DNA from: an uncultured Porphyromonadaceae bacterium
GTDB lineage: Bacteria; Bacteroidota; Bacteroidia; Bacteroidales; Muribaculaceae
Direction: 5' to 3'
NCBI GenBank assembly: GCA_902491625.1
Contig: CABUIO010000010.1
Span: 1-64,000, forward strand
DNA length: 64,000 nt
In this document: positions 36,113-43,537 of the stretch, piece after piece
Numbering within the stretch: the stretch's first letter is position 1
Layout: every line of letters begins with the position of its first letter
Program-made: the position numbers and the translations under genes
Notes under the pieces: model-generated
The model's database searches: none
Told to the model about the DNA's origin: nothing
The model's input: the letters and a program-made list of their open reading frames with translations, nothing else

Positions 36113-36471
36113 CAGTTCTCTTCGGTTACAATGGTTGTATCCTCGCCCTCGGCGGTTTCCACACTCTTGCTCTTGGGACTGTAGACAATGGCGAAGGCCA
36201 TGGCGACAAATCCGATAAATGCCATCGCCGGACCCACGACGATGCGGCGCGTGCTGAAGATGTCGTAATTGAAATGCGCGGGATCACTGTTTGACGAGCC
36301 CGTCATAAGCAGAAAACCCACGATGATAAGCAGCAGCGAGACTCCCATGAAAATGAAATTGAGCTTTACGAAAGGCTTCTGCGCCTCTGTCTCGGCTCCG
36401 TTGACGAGTCGGGTTTCCTGCGATTTTGCGGCAGGACTGCCGGTTCGGTTCGTGTTTGATATTTTCATCAC
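36112..36471 (-). CDS. DUF3098 membrane protein
   Basis: 119 residues: a polar 35-residue N-terminus, then two membrane segments (about 38-58 and 80-100) with LNFIFMGVSLLLIIVGFLLM, the DUF3098 signature. The function is unknown. It sits between ftsX and uppP in Bacteroidota, suggesting a link to cell-envelope growth. A short acidic tail ends the protein. Confidence 0.85.
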   Translation of the reverse strand: MMKISNTNRTGSPAAKSQETRLVNGAETEAQKPFVKLNFIFMGVSLLLIIVGFLLMTGSSNSDPAHFNYDIFSTRRIVVGPAMAFIGFVAMAFAIVYSPKSKSVETAEGEDTTIVTEEN

Positions 36472-36528
36472 TTGTTAATGTGTCTGTTTTTCTCTGATTT
36501 ACATTTGGACGTTTCCTTTTCCCGGACG

Positions 36529-37410
36529 TCAGCTCCGGAACAGTTCGTCGTAATCGCGTCGCAGATAGCGCGTCGTGGCGATAAGCGCCGACAGACCGCA
36601 GACAACGACACCCAAGGCGTAAAGCGATCCGACCACTATCCAGATGCCGCCCCAGTTTACGTAGGTGTAAAGACCCGGAAGTTCCGAGTCATGCAGGAAC
36701 GCCAGACACCCGAGAAGCACACCGGATGCCGCTGTGGCGGCTATAAGTCCCGAAAGGATATTGTTGACGATAAACGGACGGCGTATGAAGCCGTTGGTGG
36801 CGCCCACAAGCTGCATGGTGTGGATGGTGAAACGCCGGGAATATATGGTGAGAAGCACCGTATTGTTTATAAGCACACAGGAGATGAGCACCATGACTAT
36901 CGCGATGATGCCCAGCACTATGAAGGCGTGGGAGAAGAAATTGTCGAGTCCGCGTGTGGTCTCCGAGTCGGGCATGACCACCTCCTCGACTTCGGGACGT
37001 TTCGAAAGCTCGGCCTTTATCTTGGCAAGCTCTTGAGCGGAGGAGTACTGCTCCTTAAGACGGAAAGTCACCTCCGGAGAGAGGAAATTGTATCCGGCCA
37101 CCTCCATGAGGTCGTCGCCGGTCTGGGCGTTCCATTCGGCAAGAGCCTCGGCCTTCGTCACGAGTTTCGGAGAGAGAGCGTAAGGACGCGATTTCACGTA
37201 GTCAAACAGAGGCGCGGCCTGCGCGTCGGTGATGCTGTCAGTCGTCACGATGCTGACCTGCTGCAGCTCTTTCACCTCACGCGCCGTGTTACGCGCGGCC
37301 ACTGCAAGCAGACCGATGCAGCCCACTATAAGCAGCAGAAGCGTCACACTGATGATCGTCGTGAGATGAGCTGCCAAATAGGAAATCTTTACCTCCTTGT
37401 ATTTCTTCAT
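36529..37410 (-). CDS. ftsX: cell-division protein FtsX
   Basis: 293 residues. An N-terminal membrane segment (about 20-40) is followed by a periplasmic domain (about 45-165) and three membrane segments (about 168-190, 216-236, 265-285). This is the FtsX permease fold. It partners FtsE to drive peptidoglycan hydrolysis at the septum. FtsE is not next to it, which is normal for this phylum. It is the first gene of the minus-strand run ending with yraN. Confidence 0.9.
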   Translation of the reverse strand: MKKYKEVKISYLAAHLTTIISVTLLLLIVGCIGLLAVAARNTAREVKELQQVSIVTTDSITDAQAAPLFDYVKSRPYALSPKLVTKAEALAEWNAQTGDDLMEVAGYNFLSPEVTFRLKEQYSSAQELAKIKAELSKRPEVEEVVMPDSETTRGLDNFFSHAFIVLGIIAIVMVLISCVLINNTVLLTIYSRRFTIHTMQLVGATNGFIRRPFIVNNILSGLIAATAASGVLLGCLAFLHDSELPGLYTYVNWGGIWIVVGSLYALGVVVCGLSALIATTRYLRRDYDELFRS

Positions 37411-37452
37411 CCTTTAGAGGGCACTTTTTAATTACAAGTTAATTACAAGCGG

Positions 37453-37460
37453 CAAAGATA
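37453..37460 (-). promoter_or_regulatory. -7 promoter element of ftsX operon
   Basis: Minus-strand TATCTTTG (37460-37453), 42 nt before the ATG. The upstream box is imperfect (CTTG at 37485-37482, 21 bp away). Confidence 0.5.
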
Positions 37461-37581
37461 ATACATCAATATCCCCTTTGTCAAGTATTTAGCTGAAAAA
37501 TCGGCACTTCCGGACAAAAATTCAGCCGTCGGAGACCTTCTTGAGGCTCTCCGGCGGCTATATGACATGAAAACAGATGTA

Positions 37582-39678
37582 TTACTGCGCGACAATCCGG
37601 ATAGCGGCGCCTCCGCCCGGTGCAAGCGGCTGTTTCAGCTTCTGACCCGACTTGACGCTGATAGTCCTTATCCTGTAGGCCTGCGGATTCTCCTTCCAGT
37701 GGGCGCCGGGAGCGTCCTCATAGATTGTAGCTGTGTATTTCTTCCCCGCGGGGAGGAAGCTGAGGTCGATCGTTGCGGTGCGGGCGTCGGCGTCGGTGAT
37801 GGCGCCCACATACCAGTCGTCGGAATTCTTGTCGCGGCGCGCCACGGTGATGTAGCGGTTGGGCTCGGCCTCCAGATAGCGGGAGTCGGACCAGTCGACA
37901 GGCACATCCTTTATGAACTGGAAAGCGTCGATGAACCGCTCGTAGTTCTCCGGCAGGTCGCACGCCATCTGCATCGGAGAGGGCATCGTTAGATAGAGGG
38001 CGAGCTGACGCGCCAGCGTGGTGCCGGCCTGCGAGTCCTTGCCTTCGCCGTAATAGCTCAGCCGCGTCTCGAAAAGTCCGGGAGTGTAGTCCATCGGGCC
38101 ACCTTTGAGACGCGTGAACGGCAGGATGCATGTGTGGGACGGCGGATTGCCACCCATAGACTCAAATTCGCCGCCGCGCGCCGACTCCTGCGCAAGCCAG
38201 TTGGGATATGTGCGACAAAGTCCGGTGGGACGCGGAGCCTCGTGGCTGTCGACCATGATTCGGTAGTCGGCGGCACGTTCGATGACATGGCGCACATGAT
38301 CCACCATCCATTGCGACGTGTGATGTTCCGAACGAGGAATGATGGCGCCGACATAGCCGGTCTTCACGGCATCGTAGTTGTTGTCTTTCATAAACTTGAA
38401 GGCGCGGTCAAGCTGCAGTTCGTAGTCGGCGGCGTTGGCGGCCGTCTCGTGGTGCATGATCAGTTTCACACCCTTGGAGGCGGCATAGTCGCGCAGCAAC
38501 GGAAGATCGAAGTCGGGATATGCCTTGTCGAAAACGAACTGACGGTTCTTGCGGTAGCTCGCCCAGTCCTCCCATCCTTCGTTCCATCCTTCGACGAGCA
38601 CTCCGTCGATGCCATGCTTGGCTGCGAAATCTATGTATCGCTTCACATTCTCTGTGTTGGCCGGATGGCGTCCGTTGGGTTTAAGCGTCGTGTAGTCGGT
38701 GACGCCGGGCTTGGCGAGATAGTCGTCGGAATATGCCCATGTCTTCCTGTTGCCGGTGAACATCTCCCACCACACTCCGACAAATTTCATCGGCTTGATC
38801 CAGGATGTATCTTCGATGGCACACGGTTCGTTGAGGTTGAGAATGAGCTGCGAGGCGAGGATGTCGCGGGCGTCGTCGCTCACGATCAGAGTGCGCCACG
38901 GCGTGTTGAACGGCATCTGGAGGTAGGCGCTCACGCCCAGGCGGTCGGGGACAAGCTGCGTCTTGAGCGAATAGCCCGTGGGGTCGGCTTCAAGGAGCAT
39001 CGCCGGGTAACCGGCAAGCGCAGCCTCGTGGACATTGACATAGACCGGATCCGATGTTTTGAGAAGCAGCGGCGTCTGCACAGTCGTGCCCTCGGCACGC
39101 TGCGCCTCGCTGTGGCGGCCGTAAGCGGCGAGCGCCTCGGGCAGCTCCGAAAATGTGGTTTCCGACCATAGATACTCGTCGGTATCGTAGTCGCCGGGAA
39201 TGCAGTAGAGCTTGTGGTCATCGGTGAAATTGAACTCGGTAATCTCGTCGCGCAACGTGAGATAGTTGCTACCCTGCTGCACCGGAAGCTCGTAGCGGAA
39301 CCCGATGCCGTCGTCAAAAACACGGAAACGCATCGTCATTTCGCGCGAAGGATTGTCGGCCTTCAGACGCACGGCGAGTTCGCGGAAATGGTCGCGCACC
39401 TTGGAATATTCGCCCCACACAGGCTCCCATGTGCGATCCACGGTCGTCGTGTCCGTGCCGACGATCCGGAAACCGGAATCGAACACGGTCTCATCGGCGA
39501 GAAGTCCGAGACGACTCGGATAGAGCAGCGGTTTACCCTTGTAATCGACACAATAAGTCGGTACGCCGTCAGCGTCGACGTCGACACTCAAGCGCAGATC
39601 TCCCGAAGGAGAGGTCACATCCGCCGCCGTACAACACAAGGCTACGGCAAGCATGATGGCGGTAATAAAAGCTTTCAT
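37582..39678 (-). CDS. GH97 alpha-glucosidase/alpha-galactosidase family enzyme
   Basis: 698 residues with a signal peptide (about 1-19, ending CTAAD). Three parts follow: an N-terminal beta-sandwich (about 20-270), a TIM barrel (about 280-590) and a C-terminal beta domain. Blocks VLVEGWNEGWEDW, MHHETAANAADYE, DSHEAPRPTGLCRTYPN and ESARGGEFE match GH97; the Glu-rich set (HHET, DSHEA, RGGEFE) resembles the inverting, SusB-type branch rather than the retaining branch with an Asp nucleophile. It is not next to the SusC/SusD genes. It ends 4 bp downstream of the MGMT gene on the same strand. Confidence 0.88.
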   Translation of the reverse strand: MKAFITAIMLAVALCCTAADVTSPSGDLRLSVDVDADGVPTYCVDYKGKPLLYPSRLGLLADETVFDSGFRIVGTDTTTVDRTWEPVWGEYSKVRDHFRELAVRLKADNPSREMTMRFRVFDDGIGFRYELPVQQGSNYLTLRDEITEFNFTDDHKLYCIPGDYDTDEYLWSETTFSELPEALAAYGRHSEAQRAEGTTVQTPLLLKTSDPVYVNVHEAALAGYPAMLLEADPTGYSLKTQLVPDRLGVSAYLQMPFNTPWRTLIVSDDARDILASQLILNLNEPCAIEDTSWIKPMKFVGVWWEMFTGNRKTWAYSDDYLAKPGVTDYTTLKPNGRHPANTENVKRYIDFAAKHGIDGVLVEGWNEGWEDWASYRKNRQFVFDKAYPDFDLPLLRDYAASKGVKLIMHHETAANAADYELQLDRAFKFMKDNNYDAVKTGYVGAIIPRSEHHTSQWMVDHVRHVIERAADYRIMVDSHEAPRPTGLCRTYPNWLAQESARGGEFESMGGNPPSHTCILPFTRLKGGPMDYTPGLFETRLSYYGEGKDSQAGTTLARQLALYLTMPSPMQMACDLPENYERFIDAFQFIKDVPVDWSDSRYLEAEPNRYITVARRDKNSDDWYVGAITDADARTATIDLSFLPAGKKYTATIYEDAPGAHWKENPQAYRIRTISVKSGQKLKQPLAPGGGAAIRIVAQ

Positions 39679-39682
39679 AATA

Positions 39683-40198
39683 TCAGTCTTGGTTCAATCT
39701 ATGTTCAATATCAAGGAGCGCCTTCTTGCGCCATACGCCCCAGCGATAGCCTCCCGGCATGCCGTCGGAGCGCACTACCCTATGACACGGCACGAAGACA
39801 GCTATCGGATTGGCACCCACGGCATTGCCTACGGCGCGGCAACTCTTCGGACATCCGATCCTGCGCGCAATCTCCGCGTAAGTGGTCGTCTCTCCGCGAT
39901 GAATCCCGCGCAATGCCTCCCAGACGCGAAGCTGAAAAGGTGTGCCGCGCAGATCGAGCGGAACGTCGCAAAGAGACTCCCTGCCTGAAAAGAAATCCTG
40001 AAAGAACATCAATGCAGAGTCAATGAAAGGATGCTGGCCTTCTTCAAGCTTGCATCCGACAAATTTACAGTGCAGCAACTCGAGAGTCTCATCGTGTCCT
40101 TTGTCTACAAACCACACCGCGCTCACCCCATTGTCGGAGGCAACCAAAACGACCTCACCCAAAGACGTCTCCGCAAATCTATATATCAAGGTGTCCAC
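39683..40198 (-). CDS. methylated-DNA--protein-cysteine methyltransferase
   Basis: 171 residues. The C-terminal domain carries the suicide Cys138 in PCHRVV, with GTPFQLRVWEALRGIHRGETTTYAEIA as the DNA-binding helix region. It repairs O6-alkylguanine by transferring the alkyl group to itself. It is 4 bp upstream of the GH97 gene on the same strand, probably one message without functional link. Confidence 0.93.
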   Translation of the reverse strand: MDTLIYRFAETSLGEVVLVASDNGVSAVWFVDKGHDETLELLHCKFVGCKLEEGQHPFIDSALMFFQDFFSGRESLCDVPLDLRGTPFQLRVWEALRGIHRGETTTYAEIARRIGCPKSCRAVGNAVGANPIAVFVPCHRVVRSDGMPGGYRWGVWRKKALLDIEHRLNQD

Positions 40199-40261
40199 TC
40201 CTTCAATTTTTTCACTGCAAAAATAGCCAAAAAATTTTTCTCAAAAAAATTGTCCCGAAAA

Positions 40262-40293
40262 TTTGGTTTATAAAATAAACCTAACTAACTTTG
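40262..40293 (+). promoter_or_regulatory. promoter with embedded operator 1 (membrane protein/HTH operon)
   Basis: TTTG (40262-40265) and TAACTTTG (40286-40293) are 20 bp apart. The spacer is filled by the perfect palindrome GGTTTATAAAATAAACC (40265-40281), which shares a base with the -33 box. A protein bound here would block RNA polymerase. Confidence 0.7.
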
Positions 40294-40342
40294 TTCCCAT
40301 AAAGGGCGGAATCGCGCGACCGCTCTTTTTTCAAAACAAAAT

Positions 40343-40359
40343 GGTTTATAAAATAAACC
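40343..40359 (+). promoter_or_regulatory. operator 2, identical palindrome in the leader
   Basis: A second exact copy of GGTTTATAAAATAAACC lies at 40343-40359, 78 bp downstream of operator 1 and 30 nt before the ATG at 40390. It is followed by CTAA as in copy 1. A centre-to-centre distance of 78 bp would allow looping or cooperative repression. Confidence 0.65.
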
Positions 40360-40389
40360 TAATTCAAAACCAAATAAACACTCTCTACA

Positions 40390-41013
40390 ATGGAAGACAG
40401 AAAACTTACTGAAAAAGAAAGCCTCGACGTTATAACATCGATGATAGCCCGCACCAAAGAACGATACATCGGCGATGGCAACATAATGCTCTTATGGGGA
40501 TACCTGACAGTAGCCGTGACAGCGCTTGTCTGGATCATGCTCATGCTGACGCACCATCCCGCATGGAACTGGCTATGGTTCCTCATCTGGATCGTCGGAG
40601 GAACCCTCACGCCCATAATGGCACGCAAGCAGCAGAAAAAAGCAGGCGTGAAAAGCTACTCCGACCGGATCTCCTCACGAATCTGGTCCGTAGTCGGATG
40701 GAGCGCCATATTCTCCACATTCTGCTGTCTCGGATTCCTGCTCTTCGGAGGAGTGGATGCATGGAGCATGATGTTCGCCTTCGCACTGATAATCGTCCCC
40801 TTCGCCGAGATCTCCCAAGGCATCATCCTCAATGAGAAATCCCTCGTCGCCGGAGGAGGAGTCGGACTCGCCATCGGCATCTTCACCATCTGCTGCATCG
40901 CCGGAAGAATACCTCTCCGCGTCGACTGGTTCATGCCGCTCTTCATGCTTGCGTTTGCAGCGATGATGATTGTGCCGGGCCACGTCCTCAATCACAAAGC
41001 AAAAAGCAAATGA
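40390..41013 (+). CDS. six-segment membrane protein paired with a winged-helix regulator
   Basis: 207 residues with an amphipathic N-terminus (MEDRKLTEKESLDVIT) and about six membrane segments from residue 37 onward. Similar proteins, often of this length and N-terminus, are found next to PadR- or HTH_27-type regulators in Bacteroidota, with unknown function. It overlaps the regulator gene by 4 bp. It may sense an envelope state or be a target of the regulator. Confidence 0.7.
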   Translation: MEDRKLTEKESLDVITSMIARTKERYIGDGNIMLLWGYLTVAVTALVWIMLMLTHHPAWNWLWFLIWIVGGTLTPIMARKQQKKAGVKSYSDRISSRIWSVVGWSAIFSTFCCLGFLLFGGVDAWSMMFAFALIIVPFAEISQGIILNEKSLVAGGGVGLAIGIFTICCIAGRIPLRVDWFMPLFMLAFAAMMIVPGHVLNHKAKSK

Positions 41014-41291
41014 AAGAACTCAATCCACTGCTACACTCCCAGCTGCGGCTTGCCGTCATCTCCATACTGATGAACGTCGAGGAAGCGGATTTTGTCTACC
41101 TTAAACAGAAAACCGAATCCACCGCCGGCAACCTCAGCGTGCAACTCGACAAACTCTCCACCGCAGGCTACATCACCATCACGAAAGGCATCTCCGGCAA
41201 ACGGCCGCGCACCACCTGCGCCATAACCGTCCTTGGGCGCCAAGCCTTCGAAGAATACGTCGACACCCTCCGCACCTACCTCAACCTCTGA
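41010..41291 (+). CDS. winged-helix DNA-binding regulator (HTH_27 type)
   Basis: 93 residues covering only a winged helix: LRLAVISILMNVEEADFVYLKQKTESTAGNLS then the recognition helix region LDKLSTAGYITITKG and a basic wing (GKRPRTTCAITV). The family includes small MarR/ArsR-like repressors without ligand domains. The two perfect palindromes upstream are likely its own operators. It is followed by a strong hairpin terminator. Confidence 0.85.
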   Translation: MKELNPLLHSQLRLAVISILMNVEEADFVYLKQKTESTAGNLSVQLDKLSTAGYITITKGISGKRPRTTCAITVLGRQAFEEYVDTLRTYLNL

Positions 41292-41362
41292 CCTCTGACA
41301 GTCCAATATTTAGTCCAACGCGAAATGCCTCATTTTGCCGGATTTTGCCGTGGTGGGCAAAA

Positions 41363-41403
41363 AAGAAAAGTTCTGAAAATCGCTGATTTTCAGAACTTTT
41401 CTT
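41363..41403. terminator. bidirectional stem-loop terminator
   Basis: Perfect 19-bp arms (AAGAAAAGTTCTGAAAATC at 41363-41381 and complement at 41385-41403) with a GCT loop. It separates the regulator gene (plus strand) from the tRNA (minus strand). Confidence 0.85.
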
Positions 41404-41423
41404 CATTTTACTTTCGCTATGAG

Positions 41424-41497
41424 TGGTCCCACTTGGGCTTGAACCAAGGACTCCCTGATTATGAGTCAGGTGCTCTAACCAACTGAGCTATAGGACC
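41424..41497 (-). tRNA. tRNA with CAT anticodon (Ile2 or elongator Met)
   Basis: 74 nt on the minus strand. The acceptor stem is GGTCCTA / TGGGACC (one T-G wobble pair) with discriminator A; the D arm contains AGCTCAGTTGGTTAGAGC; the anticodon stem-loop CCTGA CTCATAA TCAGG has CAT at 41463-41461; the T arm has GGTTCAAGCC. CCA is not encoded. The weak acceptor stem and overall sequence suggest the lysidine-modified Ile2 type, but elongator Met cannot be excluded by eye. Confidence 0.93.
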
Positions 41498-41706
41498 TTT
41501 ATTCTAACTATTATGAAACGAAGCTTCGGGCGTATGTCGCCCTCGGCGTTTATTTAGCTTTCACAAGCTTTTTCAAGCGCAAAGGTAATTCTTTTTTGAG
41601 TGGCGTGCAAGTGTTTTTGAAAGGTTTTTGTTTTTCGTCATTTCTTCTTTACTCTAACTCCCTATACGCCAATCCGATACATTACTGCTCAACGCTTCGT
41701 CAATTC

Positions 41707-43005
41707 CTATTTCACCGGGAGCGTTGGTAGGGCGTGGCTGCGCATGAGGCGGTTGCCGATGCGGCAGCGAAGGCATTTGTTGCAGTCGCAGTATTGCTTT
41801 CGGAGCTGGATGAGTCCCTGGGTGTCGAAGGCGTCGCGAGGTTTGATGCCTACACGCTGCCAGTCGCGTATGAGAGTGTTCTGTTCGGGCGGCAGGGACA
41901 CGAGAAGGTCGGTGGCGGCGTCTTCGAGTTCGACGTTGCCTTGCAGTCGTCCGAGAGCAAATGCGAGCGGCGCGATGGCGTTGATGAATATGAGTCGCAG
42001 GGAGTTGTCGCTTAGAGCGTCGGCGGATACTCGGGGCGAGGGTGCCCCGAGAGTGTAGTGGTTTGACCAAAATCCGTCAAACCGCAGGTTCAAGAGTCCG
42101 GCGAGCGTTTCCGCGTCAATCTTTCCTTGCGTGAGTAGTCCGACAATGTCGCCGGCTTTGGGGAGTATGCGGGCGAGGTATGCGAGTCTGCGATATGGGG
42201 AACTTTGAGGACGGAATCCTGAAGATTTCCAGATCTCGCGCGGTAGCGTCCGGAGGTCGTATTTGTGCGAAAGGAAGTCGTATTCGGATTGCAGGGTGTA
42301 GAAATAGGCGTCGGGGGTAGCGGGTGGTTTCGCGAGGAGTCCGGCGGTGCCGATGACTATGGCGTCGAGCTGCATGGGGTCGTCGGCATGGCGGGCGCAG
42401 TAGTTGAGGTTGAGGCGCATTGCCGTCTGTTCGAATGGCTGCGAGTTGACGCCGAAGCCTAAGGCACGCGCCAATGCCACGATGCAGGTGTGTGCCAGAT
42501 CGCCGTCAAGATGACGGAGAGTATCGATGATATGGTCGCTCTTATCCCGCAGTCGTTCGTAAGCTGCGGACTGTATGGCGTCGGTTGTGAGGAGTGGCGG
42601 CATTTCGGCAAGTTTGTTCCCGCATCTGAGCGGAGGAGGCTGCGAGGCATCGACGGTAAGTCCGGCATAGAGTTCCACGAGCTTCGAGGAAAGAGGGAAG
42701 AGGAGTTGAGGGACAGGGAGTCCGTTGTCGCGCATGAGCGTGGCGTCGTTGACGGCGACAACATGCAGTATAATGTTGGCGTATGCCGGGTCGAGATGAT
42801 GGTTGTGGCGCCACCAGTCGGACGCTTTGACATGGATCTCGATATTTCCCGCCCACTCGAAACCATCGAGAATAATCTTTGCATTGAAGAAATCAGGGCC
42901 GGCGGCATTATTCAATATTCCGGGGTCGATTATGCGTACTCTTCTGCCGTCGACCAGATGGAGGTCGGCGTTGCCGTAAAGACGCCATTTCCAGGCGTAT
43001 TGCAT
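41707..43005 (-). CDS. DUF2851 family protein
   Basis: 432 residues from ATG 43005 (MQYAWKWRLYG). Signature blocks are RVRIIDPGILNNAAGPDFFNAKI and NIEIHVKASDWWRHNHHLDPAYANIILHVVAVND near the N-terminus and a Cys-rich C-terminal segment (CDCNKCLRCRIG) that could bind a metal. The N-terminal pattern resembles restriction-endonuclease-like folds. The family's biological role is unknown to me. A plus-strand promoter and candidate small RNA lie just beyond its start. Confidence 0.85.
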   Translation of the reverse strand: MQYAWKWRLYGNADLHLVDGRRVRIIDPGILNNAAGPDFFNAKIILDGFEWAGNIEIHVKASDWWRHNHHLDPAYANIILHVVAVNDATLMRDNGLPVPQLLFPLSSKLVELYAGLTVDASQPPPLRCGNKLAEMPPLLTTDAIQSAAYERLRDKSDHIIDTLRHLDGDLAHTCIVALARALGFGVNSQPFEQTAMRLNLNYCARHADDPMQLDAIVIGTAGLLAKPPATPDAYFYTLQSEYDFLSHKYDLRTLPREIWKSSGFRPQSSPYRRLAYLARILPKAGDIVGLLTQGKIDAETLAGLLNLRFDGFWSNHYTLGAPSPRVSADALSDNSLRLIFINAIAPLAFALGRLQGNVELEDAATDLLVSLPPEQNTLIRDWQRVGIKPRDAFDTQGLIQLRKQYCDCNKCLRCRIGNRLMRSHALPTLPVK

Positions 43006-43076
43006 AATCTTTTCCAAGGCAAATGTTAATTTTAAGTTAAACAATCTTAAAAGACAGGTATCAAGAGAGCGAAAAT

Positions 43077-43108
43077 GTTGACGAATCACCAAATTCGTGT
43101 TATCTTTG
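43077..43108 (+). promoter_or_regulatory. promoter on plus strand without a downstream gene
   Basis: TATCTTTG (43101-43108) with GTTG (43077-43080) at 20 bp, one base from consensus upstream. No credible plus-strand protein follows; a terminator appears about 70 nt further on. Confidence 0.5.
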
Positions 43109-43114
43109 TCGTGT

Positions 43115-43184
43115 GTTTTTCATAGTATTAAATTAAGATTAAGGTTTCGGTCTATCTCCTTGTGAAAAGAGATAGACTTTTTTT
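43115..43184 (+). ncRNA. candidate small RNA ending in a terminator hairpin
   Basis: A transcript from the promoter at 43077-43108 would be about 70 nt and end in GTCTATCTC (43150-43158), a 10-nt loop, GAGATAGAC (43169-43177) and seven T. The T-run exists only on the plus-strand side, so the hairpin is not the terminator of the minus-strand genes. It may be a small RNA or an attenuated leader. Confidence 0.45.
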
Positions 43185-43537
43185 ATGCTTGTTTTTGAGT
43201 TTGTTATTCATATTGACAAGGGGATGGACTTTTTTGGACAGGAGAACAGGAGATTTTGGGGACAGGAGAGCGGAAAGAAGGAGCCTGGGGCAACGCGGCA
43301 GAGCCGCGTGCGGAAACGGCTCCGCCATTCGGATTTCGCCAGGCTTGGGAAACAATTTTTTCGAACAATATTTTCAAACCATTGGGAACCATTATTTCAA
43401 ACCATCATTAACCATTATTGGCGAACAAGGGGAACAATAAGGAACAATAGATTTTTTTGAGGGAGAGGAGAACAGGAGATTTTTAGGAGAGGGGAGCGGG
43501 GAGCCTTCGACGCACGAGGGGGGGGCATAATTCCATG
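43185..43537. repeat. low-complexity intergenic segment with a duplicated purine-rich block
   Basis: A purine-rich block at 43236-43285 (GGAGAACAGGAGATTTT then GGAGAGCGG and GGAGCC) recurs at 43461-43505 with small changes. Between them lie a GC-rich hairpin ACGCGGC-AGA-GCCGCGT (43293-43309) and an AT-rich stretch with many variants of AACCATTATT and GAACAAT. I see no gene in it; the short readings across it have no family resemblance. Confidence 0.5.

Noticed and set aside
36472..37431. 319-residue frame opposite ftsX
   Set aside because: ftsX is clear on the minus strand; the opposite frame is His/Arg/Gly-rich and featureless.
43162..43460. two small plus-strand frames after the orphan promoter
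   Set aside because: They begin in or after the terminator hairpin, read through repeat-rich DNA and have no recognisable features.
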